Part shown: piece by piece, positions 26,171 through 34,756 of the stretch | Position numbering within the stretch: position 1 is the first letter of the stretch | Layout: every line of letters starts with the position of its first letter | Assembly (NCBI RefSeq): GCF_001931485.1 | Contig: NZ_MSDV01000022.1 | Span: 57,667-121,666, forward strand | DNA from: Burkholderia sp. SRS-W-2-2016 | GTDB taxonomy: Bacteria; Pseudomonadota; Gammaproteobacteria; Burkholderiales; Burkholderiaceae | DNA length: 64,000 nt | Direction of reading: 5' to 3' | Translations under genes and position numbers: made by a program | Notes under the pieces: model-generated | What the model saw: the letters and a program-made list of their open reading frames with translations, nothing else | Told to the model about the DNA's origin: nothing | The model's database searches: none

Positions 26171-26222
26171 TTACATCAAGGAAAGCTAAAATTTATTGTT
26201 ATTTACATCAAGAAATTTGATG
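26171..26222. promoter_or_regulatory. Divergent LysR-type operator region
   Basis: TTACATCAAG occurs twice in direct order (26171 and 26203, 32 bases apart). The second copy begins an inverted repeat, CATCAA-gaaat-TTGATG (26206-26222). The AT-rich spacer separates the MFS operon from the LysR gene, so this is a strong candidate for the LysR binding site and overlapping promoters. Confidence 0.55.
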
Positions 26223-26282
26223 TGTCGGCGCGCGCTGCCGCGGCTCGCGCGGTTTTGCTTTTATCCATGTAGAGGCCGGTTG

Positions 26283-27155
26283 ATGAGCACGATCCGTTTT
26301 CTCCGCACTTTCGTCGCCGTCGCGCGACACGGCTCGTTCGCGATTGCCGCCGAGCAGATGGCGCTCACGCAGTCGGCGGTCAGCATGCAGATGCGCGCGC
26401 TCGAAACCGAGTTCAAACACGAACTGTTCGACCGCAGCGGCCGCAAGGTGCTGCTCAACGCGATGGGCAAGAACCTGCTGCCGCACGCGCAGCAACTGCT
26501 CGCCGTCTATGAGGCGATGCGGATGACCGCCGGCGGGTTGGAAAAGGATGTCGGGCCGGTGACAATCGGCGCGGTCGAATCGGTGGTCGGCGCGCTGGCC
26601 GAAGCGGCCGCGCATCTGAAGATGACGCGGCCGAATCTCGACGTGCGGATCACCGCCGCGAAATCCGTCGACCTCGCCGCGCGTGTCGATTCGGGCGAGA
26701 TCGACGCGGCGGTGATCATCGATACGCCGGGCCGCCGGCCGGCCAGCGTGCAATGGACGCCGGTCTACTCGGAGCCGGTGGTGTTGCTCGTCAATACGAA
26801 TGTGGCCGACGCGCCGCCCGCCGAGTTGCTGAAGTCGCAGCGTTTTCTGCGCTTCGATCGTACGCAGCGCACCGGCGCGCTGATCGACCGGGCGTTGCGC
26901 AAGCAGCGCTTCAAGGTCAACGAGTTTCTCGAGCTGAATTCGCTGGAAGGGATCGCGGAACTGGTGCGCCAGGGGATCGGCATCGCGGTGGTGCCGCTGC
27001 TGCGCCGCTCATCGTGGACCCGCGACGACGCGCTGCGGGTCGTGCCGCTGCCCGAGGCGGGCGTGAAGCGCCACGTCGGGATGCTGGAGCGCGCGCAGCA
27101 TGGAAAGATGGGGGTGACGGGGGCGTTGGTGAGGGAGTTGAAGGAGGTGATTTGA
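26283..27155 (+). CDS. LysR-type regulator of the amidohydrolase operon
   Basis: A 290-residue LysR protein, starting M-S-T-I-R-F-L-R-T-F and with helix-turn-helix A-A-E-Q-M-A-L-T-Q-S-A-V-S-M-Q-M at about 20-36. The effector domain has G-A-V-E-S-V-V-G near 97 and G-I-G-I-A-V-V-P near 240. It is divergent from the MFS-M20-DUF2817 genes across a spacer with direct and inverted repeats, the classic LysR arrangement. The effector is unknown. Confidence 0.9.
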   Translation: MSTIRFLRTFVAVARHGSFAIAAEQMALTQSAVSMQMRALETEFKHELFDRSGRKVLLNAMGKNLLPHAQQLLAVYEAMRMTAGGLEKDVGPVTIGAVESVVGALAEAAAHLKMTRPNLDVRITAAKSVDLAARVDSGEIDAAVIIDTPGRRPASVQWTPVYSEPVVLLVNTNVADAPPAELLKSQRFLRFDRTQRTGALIDRALRKQRFKVNEFLELNSLEGIAELVRQGIGIAVVPLLRRSSWTRDDALRVVPLPEAGVKRHVGMLERAQHGKMGVTGALVRELKEVI

Positions 27156-27214
27156 CCTTTGCTGCGGAGAACTTCGCAATCGCTCTACGGCAAATCGTGT
27201 CGATGCCTCAACCG

Positions 27215-27468
27215 TCATTCATTGTTGCCACTTCCGCCAAGTGTCTCTCGCTCGAACTTGAAATCGGCAGGCAGCCGGCCGCGGTACTTACGCAGACGCT
27301 CGATCCGCTCAGTCACGGTCGGCTTGCTGCTGATCGAGATCGCGCCGGAATGGTGGGCATGAATCTCGACGTGGTCGCCCTCCTTCAGACCGAGTTCATC
27401 AACGACGCCCGCAGGGAGCCGAACCGCCAGGCCGCTTCCCATTTTTCGACTCGCATGATCGCTTCCAT
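27215..27468 (-). pseudogene. AbrB/MazE-like antitoxin, apparently frameshifted, no toxin
   Basis: From an ATG at 27468 the first nine codons read M-E-A-I-M-R-V-E-K. After a run of five A's the match continues in another frame as M-G-S-G-L-A-V-R-L-P, then D-E-L-G-L-K-E-G-D-H-V-E-I, the SpoVT/AbrB swapped-hairpin pattern. One extra A in the run would join the two parts. Alternatively, translation starts at the second ATG (27442) with a 75-residue product lacking the first strand. The tail R-K-Y-R-G-R-L-P-A-D-F-K-F is typical of antitoxins paired with PIN toxins. No PIN-domain gene follows; the next frame runs into the antisense of LysR. Confidence 0.65.
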
Positions 27469-27706
27469 GAATTTGCTAGCAAGCACTTTAATCCTCGCAG
27501 CTTCAACAGACAGCAAAAAGTAAGCTAGATTCGGCCCGGTCCATTGCGAGCTGATGGGGTTTTGACCTTCGTCGCCAAGGTCGCAAGAACTTGACAGTTA
27601 GTTGCGTTAATAAACTCATACGAGACTTCGCCAACCCGTTATCCGCCCCACTCCGTCCCGATATACTTCAGCACTCCACCTCTTTCACTACCGGGCGAGC
27701 CCCATC

Positions 27707-28612
27707 ATGAAAGGCACGGACCTCGAACAGCGCATCCTCAGACAATCATTGCTGTGCACGGTGCTGATCGCGGCGCTCGGGATCGCGTTCGGGATTCTGA
27801 GCGGCTCGCTGGCGATCATCTTCGACGGCATGTTCTCCGCGCTCGACGCCGCCATGTGCAGCCTGTCGCTGCTGGTCACGCGGCTGCTCAAACAGGAAAC
27901 CAGCCGACGCTTCCAGCACGGCTTCTGGCATATCGAACCGCTGGTGCTGGTGCTCAACGGCAGCGTGCTGTCGGTCCTGTGCTTCTACGCGTTCATCAAC
28001 GCGGTCAAGGGTCTGCTCGAAGGCGGCCACGAACTCGAATTCGGCTGGGGCATTTTCTACGCGGTGGTGGTCGCCGCGTTCTGCTTCTTCATGTTCTGGC
28101 GCGAGCGGCGCGTGAATCGCGTGATCGAATCCGAGCTGATCGGCCTCGACATCAAAAGCTGGCTGATGTCGGCCTGCATCAGCTCGGCGCTGCTGGTCGC
28201 GTTCTCGGTCGCGTGGCTGCTCGAACGGCTCGGCCACGGCCATCTGACGCCGTTCATCGACCCCGGCGTACTCGCGGTCCTGACGCTCGCGCTGATTCCG
28301 ATGCCGCTCGGCACCGTAATCGCCGCGGTCAAGGAAGTGCTGCTGATTACCCCGCCGGAACTGGAACACGAGTTGCGCGAACTGATGCAGCAACTGACCG
28401 TGGACTACGGCTTCGTCCGCCACTCGCACTACGCGACGCGGGTCGGCCGGGGGCTCTTCGTCGAAGTGCACATCGTGCTGCCCGAGGCGATGGAGCATGC
28501 CGGCGTGCGCCAGCTCGACCAGATCCGCGACCGCATCTCGCGCGCGATCGGCGAGTCCGGTCCGGACCGCTGGCTGACCGTCGCGTTCACGCGCGATCCG
28601 CGCTGGCTGTAA
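27707..28612 (+). CDS. Cation diffusion facilitator-family membrane protein with altered metal site
   Basis: A 301-residue protein with six membrane segments and a C-terminal cytoplasmic CDF domain (about 205-300; H-S-H-Y-A-T-R-V-G-R-G-L-F-V-E-V). In typical CDF pumps TM2 reads D-x-x-H-x-x-x-D and TM5 repeats it. Here TM2 has D-G-M-F-S-A-L-D and TM5 has D-I-K-S-W-L-M-S, so the His residues and the last TM5 Asp are replaced. It may carry another ion or have lost transport. It overlaps the convergent LysR gene by 26 bases. The GTG-free start at ATG 27707 is clear. Confidence 0.82.
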   Translation: MKGTDLEQRILRQSLLCTVLIAALGIAFGILSGSLAIIFDGMFSALDAAMCSLSLLVTRLLKQETSRRFQHGFWHIEPLVLVLNGSVLSVLCFYAFINAVKGLLEGGHELEFGWGIFYAVVVAAFCFFMFWRERRVNRVIESELIGLDIKSWLMSACISSALLVAFSVAWLLERLGHGHLTPFIDPGVLAVLTLALIPMPLGTVIAAVKEVLLITPPELEHELRELMQQLTVDYGFVRHSHYATRVGRGLFVEVHIVLPEAMEHAGVRQLDQIRDRISRAIGESGPDRWLTVAFTRDPRWL

Positions 28613-29573
28613 CGGTTCTGGCGCCGCGCACGGGTTCGCCGTAATCGGCTTCGCCCGGCAGACCGCGCGCGCATTCGCGCAGACTCTCGATCGCCAGCGC
28701 GACCGCCGCGCGATCCATGTTCTCCGCGCGCCAGTACATCGACACCGCGGCCGCGCCGGCCAGTTCGATCGGCAGAATACGAATCGTGTTGAGCCGCTCG
28801 AAGCGCAGCGCCGAACGATGCGACGCGACGCCGAGCAAATCGGTGTGATTGAGCAGCGTGATGTTCAGAATCGACGAATTCGACTCGACAAAATGATGGT
28901 TCGCCATCGTGCGCCCCGCTTCGGCGAGCGCCTGTTCCATCGCGTTGCGCACCGGCGTGCCCTGCGGCCAGACGATCCACGGATAGTCGAACACGTCGTT
29001 CCAGCCGAGCGGCCCGCGCCCGACCAGCGGATGGCCGGGCCGCGCGACCAGATTGATCGGCTCCATATAGAGCGTCTCGACGCAGATCTCGGGATTGTCG
29101 TTAGGCGCCGCCGAGCGGCCCACCGCGATGTCCAGCTCGCCGCGCGCCAGTTGCGGCAGCAATTCGTTCATCGTGCTTTCCTGTAGCCGTACCTGCGCGC
29201 GCGGGATCTGCTGCAGCAGCCGCGCAACCGCGCGCGGCACCGTATCGGCCGCGGCCACCCCGGAGGTGCCGATCGTCACGAGGCCGCTGCCGCCGTCGCG
29301 CAATGCCTGCATGTCGTCGCGCGCGTTGTCGAGGCGCGCTTCAATGCGCCGCGCATGCTGGATCAGCGCGTCGCCGTAGACCGTCGGCCGCAAACCGCGC
29401 GCATGCCGCTCGAACAGCGGCAGGCCGACGTCTTCCTCCAGCTCCTTGAGCCACTTCGAAAGACCGGGTTGGGACGAGTTCAGCGCCACCGCGGATTGGC
29501 TCAGATTGCCGGTCTCCGCGAGACTGAGCAGCACTTGCAGATGCCGCAAACGCAGCCGGTGAGTCCAGTCCAT
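28587..29573 (-). CDS. LysR-type regulator of the gentisate operon
   Basis: A 328-residue LysR protein: L-R-H-L-Q-V-L-L-S-L-A-E-T-G-N-L-S-Q-S-A with the recognition helix S-S-Q-P-G-L-S-K-W-L-K near 33-43, and an effector domain with G-V-A-A-A-D-T-V-P near 105. It resembles the GbpR/CbbR-like L-x-L-R-H-L group. It is divergent from gentisate 1,2-dioxygenase across a 180-base AT-rich spacer and so most likely activates the gentisate operon. Confidence 0.9.
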   Translation of the reverse strand: MDWTHRLRLRHLQVLLSLAETGNLSQSAVALNSSQPGLSKWLKELEEDVGLPLFERHARGLRPTVYGDALIQHARRIEARLDNARDDMQALRDGGSGLVTIGTSGVAAADTVPRAVARLLQQIPRAQVRLQESTMNELLPQLARGELDIAVGRSAAPNDNPEICVETLYMEPINLVARPGHPLVGRGPLGWNDVFDYPWIVWPQGTPVRNAMEQALAEAGRTMANHHFVESNSSILNITLLNHTDLLGVASHRSALRFERLNTIRILPIELAGAAAVSMYWRAENMDRAAVALAIESLRECARGLPGEADYGEPVRGARTVTASADRA

Positions 29574-29603
29574 GTCGTCGCGTCTCCGTCAGGTATGTCC
29601 AAA

Positions 29604-29662
29604 TAGTTATAGATAAGAATATTTCGTTATTTTACGCGTTATACCTCGCTGCCTTATAACTA
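29604..29662. promoter_or_regulatory. Divergent gentisate/LysR control region
   Basis: An inverted repeat, TAGTTATA (29604-29611) and TATAACTA (29655-29662), brackets an AT-rich core with ATAAGAATATTTCGTTATTTT. The AT content contrasts with the flanking genes and suits overlapping divergent promoters with LysR sites at either end. Confidence 0.5.
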
Positions 29663-29753
29663 CGCAACGATCAGATTTCCGGCCGCCGATCCGCGCCACG
29701 CGGGAGCCAGCGAAGCCGAAAACAGCAACCGGACGGGTTGCACGGAGACACGC

Positions 29754-30800
29754 ATGAACGCACCCACCCAACGCGAACAACGCGCCGCCTATTACGAATC
29801 GATTGCGCAACAGCGCCTGGCGCCGTTGTGGGAGTCATTGCACAACCTCGTGCCCAAAGAGCCGCAGCCGAGCGCGCAGCCGGCGATCTGGAAGTACGCG
29901 CAAATCCGCGATCTGGTGATGCAGGCGGGCGCGGTAATCAGCGCCGAGGAAGCGGTGCGCCGGGTGCTGGTGCTGGAAAACCCCGGGCTGCCCGGCAAGT
30001 CGAGCATGACGCCGAACCTGTATGCCGGTCTGCAACTGATCCTGCCCGGCGAAATCGCGCCGAGCCACCGGCATACGCAGTCGGCGCTGCGCTTTATCGT
30101 CGAAGGGCGCGGCGCGTGGACCGCGGTGAACGGCGAGCGCACCACGATGCATCCGGGCGACTTCATCATCACGCCGTCGTGGACGTGGCACGACCACGGC
30201 AATCCATCGGCCGACGAAGGCGGCGAGCCGGTGGTCTGGCTCGACGGTCTCGACATCCCGCTCGTCGCGCATCTGGACGCCGGCTTCGCGGAGAACTATC
30301 CGCACGCCACTCAACCGGTCGCGCGCGCCGAGGGCGACAGCTTCGCGCGCTTCGGCCACAACATGGCGCCGGTTCGTCATCGCGCGACCGACCCGACTTC
30401 GCCGATCTTCAGTTATCCGTATGAACGCAGCCGCGAGGCGCTCGATGCGCTCTATCGCAACGGCGAACTCGACGAGTGGGACGGCGTGAAGCTGCGCTAC
30501 GTCAATCCGGCCACCGGCGGCTGGCCGATGCCGACCATCGCGACCTTCATGCAGTTTCTGCCGGCGGGCTTCGCCGGCCGTTCATATCAGAGCACCGACG
30601 CGACCGTCTATTGCGTGGTCGAGGGCCGCGGCAACGCGTGGATCGGCGACGAGGAATTCGCGTTCGAACCGCACGACGTGTTCGTCGTGCCGTCGTGGCA
30701 GCCGGTGCGTTTGTCGGCGTCGGCCGATAGCGTGCTGTTCAGCTATTCGGACCGGCCGGTGCTGGCCGCGCTGAACCTGCTGCGCGAGCAGCGCAACTGA
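29754..30800 (+). CDS. nagI: Gentisate 1,2-dioxygenase
   Basis: Fe(II) bicupin that opens gentisate to maleylpyruvate. The 348-residue chain has the N-terminal cupin metal ligands His105 and His107 (S-H-R-H-T) and His146 (W-H-D-H-G), and the conserved V-W-L-D-G-L-D-I-P near 160. The second cupin (about 265-345) lacks a full His set, as is normal for the family. It starts the operon gentisate dioxygenase, fumarylpyruvate hydrolase, maleylpyruvate isomerase, carrier. Length and blocks match betaproteobacterial enzymes such as NagI. Confidence 0.95.
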   Translation: MNAPTQREQRAAYYESIAQQRLAPLWESLHNLVPKEPQPSAQPAIWKYAQIRDLVMQAGAVISAEEAVRRVLVLENPGLPGKSSMTPNLYAGLQLILPGEIAPSHRHTQSALRFIVEGRGAWTAVNGERTTMHPGDFIITPSWTWHDHGNPSADEGGEPVVWLDGLDIPLVAHLDAGFAENYPHATQPVARAEGDSFARFGHNMAPVRHRATDPTSPIFSYPYERSREALDALYRNGELDEWDGVKLRYVNPATGGWPMPTIATFMQFLPAGFAGRSYQSTDATVYCVVEGRGNAWIGDEEFAFEPHDVFVVPSWQPVRLSASADSVLFSYSDRPVLAALNLLREQRN

Positions 30801-30949
30801 ACCTTCTCGCGCGACCGGGCAGCGTCACGACGCCACGCGCCAACCCGGCCGCGCCAGCACTCCCCGAACCCGCGCGAGCAGACGGCCAGCCGTGCGCCGG
30901 TGGCCCGGCGCGCCCCTTTTTTCAATTCCGAGCAAGCGAGACCCGAACC

Positions 30950-31648
30950 ATGACATTCGTCTTTACCCCTGAAGCGCCCGTCGCCGTTCCCGTCGCCGGC
31001 GGCGACGAGCAGATCGCGGTGCGCCGTGTCTACTGCGTCGGCCGCAACTACGCGGCGCATGCGCGCGAGATGGGCTTCGATCCGGATCGCGAGCCGCCGT
31101 TCTTCTTCTGCAAGCCGGGCGACTCGGTGGGGCCGGTCAATTACGGCGACACGCTCGAACTCGCGTATCCGTCGCAAACGGAGAACTACCACTACGAAGC
31201 CGAACTGGTCGCGGTGATCGGCAAGGGCGGCGCGGACATCGCGCTCGACGACGCGCTCTCGCACGTATGGGGCTACGCGGTCGGCCTCGACATGACCCGC
31301 CGCGATCTGCAGATGAAGATGCGCGAGATGGGCCGGCCCTGGGAAATCGGCAAGGCGTTCGATCGCTCCGCGCCGATCGGCCCGATCCATCGCGCGAGCG
31401 ACGTCGGTCACTTCGAACAAGGCGCGCTGTGGCTGAACGTGAACGGCGCAACCCGTCAGAAGAGCGACGTATCGCATCTGATCTGGTCGGTCGCGGAGAC
31501 GGTCGCCGATCTGTCGAAGTTCTTCCGCCTCGAACCGGGCGATCTGATCTACACCGGCACGCCCGAAGGCGTCGGCGCGGTGAAGCGCGGCGAGACGATG
31601 ACGGTCGGTGTCGAACGTCTCGGCGAACTGACCGTGAAAGTGGTGTGA
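30950..31648 (+). CDS. nagK: Fumarylpyruvate hydrolase
   Basis: A 232-residue member of the fumarylacetoacetate hydrolase fold that splits fumarylpyruvate into fumarate and pyruvate. Features are C-V-G-R-N-Y-A-A-H-A-R-E-M near 30, F-F-F-C-K-P near 50, metal-binding E-x-E (Y-E-A-E-L) near 80 and D near 111 (G-L-D-M-T-R-R-D), and the family ending Y-T-G-T-P-E-G-V-G. It is 150 bases after the dioxygenase and is the final enzyme of the glutathione-dependent gentisate route. Confidence 0.94.
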   Translation: MTFVFTPEAPVAVPVAGGDEQIAVRRVYCVGRNYAAHAREMGFDPDREPPFFFCKPGDSVGPVNYGDTLELAYPSQTENYHYEAELVAVIGKGGADIALDDALSHVWGYAVGLDMTRRDLQMKMREMGRPWEIGKAFDRSAPIGPIHRASDVGHFEQGALWLNVNGATRQKSDVSHLIWSVAETVADLSKFFRLEPGDLIYTGTPEGVGAVKRGETMTVGVERLGELTVKVV

Positions 31649-31678
31649 GCCGCCGTTCCCAGCGAAACAGGAGTCATC

Positions 31679-32320
31679 GTGCAGCTCTACAGTTTCTTCA
31701 ATAGTTCGACGTCCTACCGGGTTCGCATCGCGCTCGCGCTGAAGGGCGTCGACTACGAATGCGTGCCGGTCAACATCCGCGTCGGCGCCAATCGCGACGC
31801 GCACTACGTGGCCGACATCAATCCGTCGGCGGCGGTGCCGGCGCTGGTCGACGGAGAGTTTCAGCTCGGCCAGTCGCTCGCGATCATCGACTATCTGGAC
31901 GCCGTGTTTCCGGAGCCGCGCCTGATTCCGGCGGACCCGCTCGAGCGCGCGCGGGTGCTGGAATTCGCGAACCTGATTTCCTGCGATATCCACCCGGTCA
32001 ACAACCTGCGCGTGCTGCGCTATCTGCAGGACGTGCTGAAGGTCACGACCGAGCAGAAAGACGCGTGGTATCGCCACTGGGTCGCCGAAGGGATGGCCGC
32101 GGTCGAACGTCTGCTCGCGCGCTCGAACACCGGTCCGTGGTGCTTCGGCGCGCAACCGACGCTCGCCGATTGCTGCCTCGTCCCGCAGATCGCCAACGCG
32201 CACCGGATGGGCTGCGATCTGGGCGACTTTCCGCGCGCGCTCGCGATCTATCGGCACGCGCTCGAACATCCGGCCTTCAGCGCGGCCGAGCCGCAACGCC
32301 AGCCCGACTACGTGGCCTGA
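31679..32320 (+). CDS. nagL: Maleylpyruvate isomerase (zeta-class GST)
   Basis: Glutathione-dependent isomerase turning maleylpyruvate into fumarylpyruvate. The 213-residue chain has the zeta-class active-site motif S-S-T-S-Y-R-V-R-I near 9-17 and the C-terminal domain with I-S-C-D-I-H-P-V-N-N-L-R near 100, as in maleylacetoacetate isomerases. The start is GTG 31679 with AGGAG six bases upstream. Tyrosine-pathway maleylacetoacetate isomerase is the closest alternative, but the operon settles the role. Confidence 0.93.
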   Translation: MQLYSFFNSSTSYRVRIALALKGVDYECVPVNIRVGANRDAHYVADINPSAAVPALVDGEFQLGQSLAIIDYLDAVFPEPRLIPADPLERARVLEFANLISCDIHPVNNLRVLRYLQDVLKVTTEQKDAWYRHWVAEGMAAVERLLARSNTGPWCFGAQPTLADCCLVPQIANAHRMGCDLGDFPRALAIYRHALEHPAFSAAEPQRQPDYVA

Positions 32321-32361
32321 CGCGATCCCGGATCAACCGATAAAAACCACTGGAGACACCC

Positions 32362-33759
32362 ATGACCGCTTACAGCGCACACTCGCAGCCGCCGCAATCC
32401 GCGCGGCTCGTCAACGTGACCGAGATGATCGACCGCAACGGCATTTCGCCGTTTCAGGTGCTGATCGTCGTTCTCTGTTTTCTGATCGTCGCGATCGACG
32501 GCTTCGATACCGCCGCGATCGGCTTCATCGCGCCCGCGATCCGCGCGCAATGGCAGCTGAGCCCGGCCGAACTCGCGCCGGCGCTCGGCGCCGGCCTCGC
32601 CGGCCTGATGGCGGGCGCGCTGCTGTTCGGGCCGATCGCCGACCGCATTGGCCGCAAGCGGATGCTGTTGCTGTGCGTGTTCGGCTTCGGTATCGCCAGC
32701 GTCGCGTCCGCGTTCTCGACCTCGCTGACGATGCTGGTCGTGCTGCGCTTTCTGACCGGAATGGGACTGGGCGCGGCGATGCCCAACGCGATCACGCTGA
32801 CCTCCGAGTACTGCCCGGCCGCGCGCCGCTCGTTCCTCGTCACGACGATGTTCTGCGGCTTCACGGTCGGCTCCGCGCTCGGCGGTTTCGCCGCGGCCGC
32901 GCTGATCGAACACTACGGCTGGCACTCGGTGCTGCTGGCGGGCGGCGTCGTGCCGCTGCTGTTGCTGCCGGTGCTCGCGCGCTTCCTGCCGGAGTCGGTG
33001 CGCTATCTCGCGGCGGCCGGCCGTCCCGCGCCGGAAATTACCGCGATCCTGCAACGCATCGCGCCGCACGAGGATTTCACGGGCGCGAGCTTCGTCACGT
33101 CGCACGGCAAGGCGGCCGGCTCGCCGATCGCGCGCCTGTTCCGTCCGGATCTGCTGCGCGGCACCGTGCTGCTGTGGTTCACGTTCTTCATGAGCCTGCT
33201 GGTGATCTATCTGCTGTCGAGCTGGCTGCCGATGCTGCTGCGTAGCACCGGCGTGTCGCTGCAAACCGCCGCGCTCGTCACCGCGATGTTCCAGGTCGGC
33301 GGCACGATCGGCGCGATCGTGCTCGGCTGGCTGATGGACCGCATCAACCCGCACTACGTGCTGGCGATCAGCTACGCGCTCGCCGGCGTGTTCACCGCGG
33401 CGATCGGCACGCTGACCGCGACGCCGTGGCTCGCCGCGCTCGCGGTGTTCGGCGCGGGCTTCTGCGTGTCGGGCTCGCAGGTCGGCGCGAATGCGCTGTC
33501 GGCGGCGTTCTATCCGACCGACTGCCGCGCGACCGGTGTGAGCTGGGCCAACGGGATCGGCCGGATCGGTTCGGTGGTCGGCTCGCTGTCGGGCGGCGCG
33601 ATGCTCGCGGCCGGTATGTCGATGCCGGCGCTGTTCCTCGTGGTCGGCGTGCCGGCTGTGTTCGCGGGGATGTCGATGCTGGCGCTCGGGGTGTTCGGCG
33701 GGCATGGCAAGCAGGCTGATGATGCGGCGGGGTTTGCGGAAACCGAGTCGGCGCGCTGA
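32362..33759 (+). CDS. Aromatic acid:H+ symporter (MFS), gentisate/3-hydroxybenzoate type
   Basis: A 465-residue carrier of the aromatic acid:H+ symporter family (PcaK/BenK/MhbT-like), with 12 helices. Key residues: D-G-F-D-T-A in helix 1 (the essential acidic motif), G-P-I-A-D-R-I-G-R-K in loop 2-3, R-F-L-T-G-M-G-L-G-A-A-M-P-N-A in helix 4, and G-W-L-M-D-R in loop 8-9. It ends the gentisate operon, 41 bases after the isomerase, and probably imports gentisate or 3-hydroxybenzoate. A strong hairpin terminator follows. Confidence 0.93.
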   Translation: MTAYSAHSQPPQSARLVNVTEMIDRNGISPFQVLIVVLCFLIVAIDGFDTAAIGFIAPAIRAQWQLSPAELAPALGAGLAGLMAGALLFGPIADRIGRKRMLLLCVFGFGIASVASAFSTSLTMLVVLRFLTGMGLGAAMPNAITLTSEYCPAARRSFLVTTMFCGFTVGSALGGFAAAALIEHYGWHSVLLAGGVVPLLLLPVLARFLPESVRYLAAAGRPAPEITAILQRIAPHEDFTGASFVTSHGKAAGSPIARLFRPDLLRGTVLLWFTFFMSLLVIYLLSSWLPMLLRSTGVSLQTAALVTAMFQVGGTIGAIVLGWLMDRINPHYVLAISYALAGVFTAAIGTLTATPWLAALAVFGAGFCVSGSQVGANALSAAFYPTDCRATGVSWANGIGRIGSVVGSLSGGAMLAAGMSMPALFLVVGVPAVFAGMSMLALGVFGGHGKQADDAAGFAETESAR

Positions 33760-33777
33760 TGCGCTGAGCGGTTCTGT

Positions 33778-33817
33778 TTGACTGATTAATTGACTGATTA
33801 ATTGACTGGTTGACTGA
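33778..33817. repeat. Short 12-bp tandem repeat before a terminator
   Basis: TTGACTGATTAA occurs twice in tandem (33778-33801), followed by two partial copies (TTGACTGG, TTGACTGA). The AT-rich run separates the carrier gene from its terminator. Confidence 0.9.
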
Positions 33818-33818
33818 T

Positions 33819-33853
33819 AGCGGTACGGCGATTCGCGTTGCCGTACCGCTTTT
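33819..33853 (+). terminator. Rho-independent terminator of the gentisate operon
   Basis: An 11-bp perfect stem, AGCGGTACGGC (33819-33829) with GCCGTACCGCT (33840-33850), encloses a ten-base loop and is followed by TTT. It sits 60 bases past the carrier stop. Confidence 0.85.
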
Positions 33854-33891
33854 GCGTTGTTACGCGTGGGTGATTTTTGCCTGCCGCCGCT

Positions 33892-34140
33892 TTAGTTCGA
33901 CGGCCGGCCGCAATCGGGCGGCGGTCCTTTCGGCGGCTGATTGCCGTTGCCGTCGCCATCGCGCGGTGGTGGCGGCGGACGGCCGGAGCCCGCGTCCGAC
34001 GGCGGCGGTCCGGGCGGATGGTCGAAGCACGGCGGCGGCGGGCGATTGCCGCCATCGCCGGCGGACGATTGCGCGTGAGCCGTTAGAGATACGCCAAGCG
34101 CGCACACGGCGAGCGTGAGCGCTGCGAGCCTGCCTTTCAT
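33892..34140 (-). CDS. Small exported Pro/Gly-rich protein
   Basis: An 82-residue product with a signal peptide (M-K-G-R-L start, hydrophobic core, cut after A-H-A near residue 23). The mature part of about 59 residues is mainly Pro, Gly, Asp and Asn with P-P-P-P-C, P-P-P-P-P-R and K-G-P-P-P-D-C blocks and exactly two cysteines. No family is recognised. Composition suggests an unstructured periplasmic or secreted peptide, possibly with one disulfide. It stands alone between the terminator and a region of gene remnants. Confidence 0.6.
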   Translation of the reverse strand: MKGRLAALTLAVCALGVSLTAHAQSSAGDGGNRPPPPCFDHPPGPPPSDAGSGRPPPPPRDGDGNGNQPPKGPPPDCGRPSN

Positions 34141-34395
34141 CTAGCTGTCCTTGTTCGAACGTCGCGGGGGCGACAACGCGGACGACCTTACCGCGCGACA
34201 GCCGACGATTGCGCTGTGGTAAGTGTCGGGAAGCTTACGGCGCCTTGCAGCGTTTAATCTATCCGCGATTCTTTTGACAACCTCCCGGACACCTAAGCAA
34301 TTTCGCGCGACAGCGGCGCGCGCGTTTCATTCAGCCGAGTAGCTTCCGCCAACGAGTGCATCCGTGAAGTCGAGACGCCGAGAAAGGGACAAGCT

Positions 34396-34640
34396 TCATT
34401 GCGCAGATCGGGAAACACCGGAGGGGTGGCTGGCAAGCAATGCAGCGCAGCGCTCCCGCAGGAAGGCACTCAATTCATTAATCGCCGGCGTCAGTTGCTC
34501 ACGGCGGGCGCAAATCAAGTGCAACGGCGAAGGCTCACAGTACTCCGGCGGAAATAACTCCATCAGTCTCCCGGCCTTCAGATCGTCGATGAGATCGAGT
34601 CGCGATTTATAGACAAGACCTTCCCCCGCTATCGCCCACG
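34396..34640 (-). pseudogene. LysR C-terminal remnant
   Basis: An open stretch without a start codon encodes G-E-G-L-V-Y-K-S-R-L-D-L-I, then D-D-L-K-A-G-R-L-M-E-L-F-P and P-L-H-L-I-C-A-R-R-E-Q-L-T-P, ending at TGA 34396. This is the last third of a LysR effector domain (the x-G-x-G-x-x-x-K-S turn, D-D-L-x-x-G-R-L and the final helix). Similarity stops near 34640 and no DNA-binding half exists upstream, so the gene is truncated. Confidence 0.7.
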
Positions 34641-34756
34641 GCCTCGCGAACAGAGAGCCGCGAGTGGGTGCTGGCGCATGGCGTTCATTACGTCCTCGAT
34701 CACCATCGGCCTTGGGCGCCCGCCTGACAAAGTCTTACATCGAAAGAAATTTCAAT

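Noticed and set aside
27009..27218. Possible toxin gene after the AbrB-type antitoxin
   Set aside because: The frame has no PIN or MazF features and is mostly antisense to the LysR gene.
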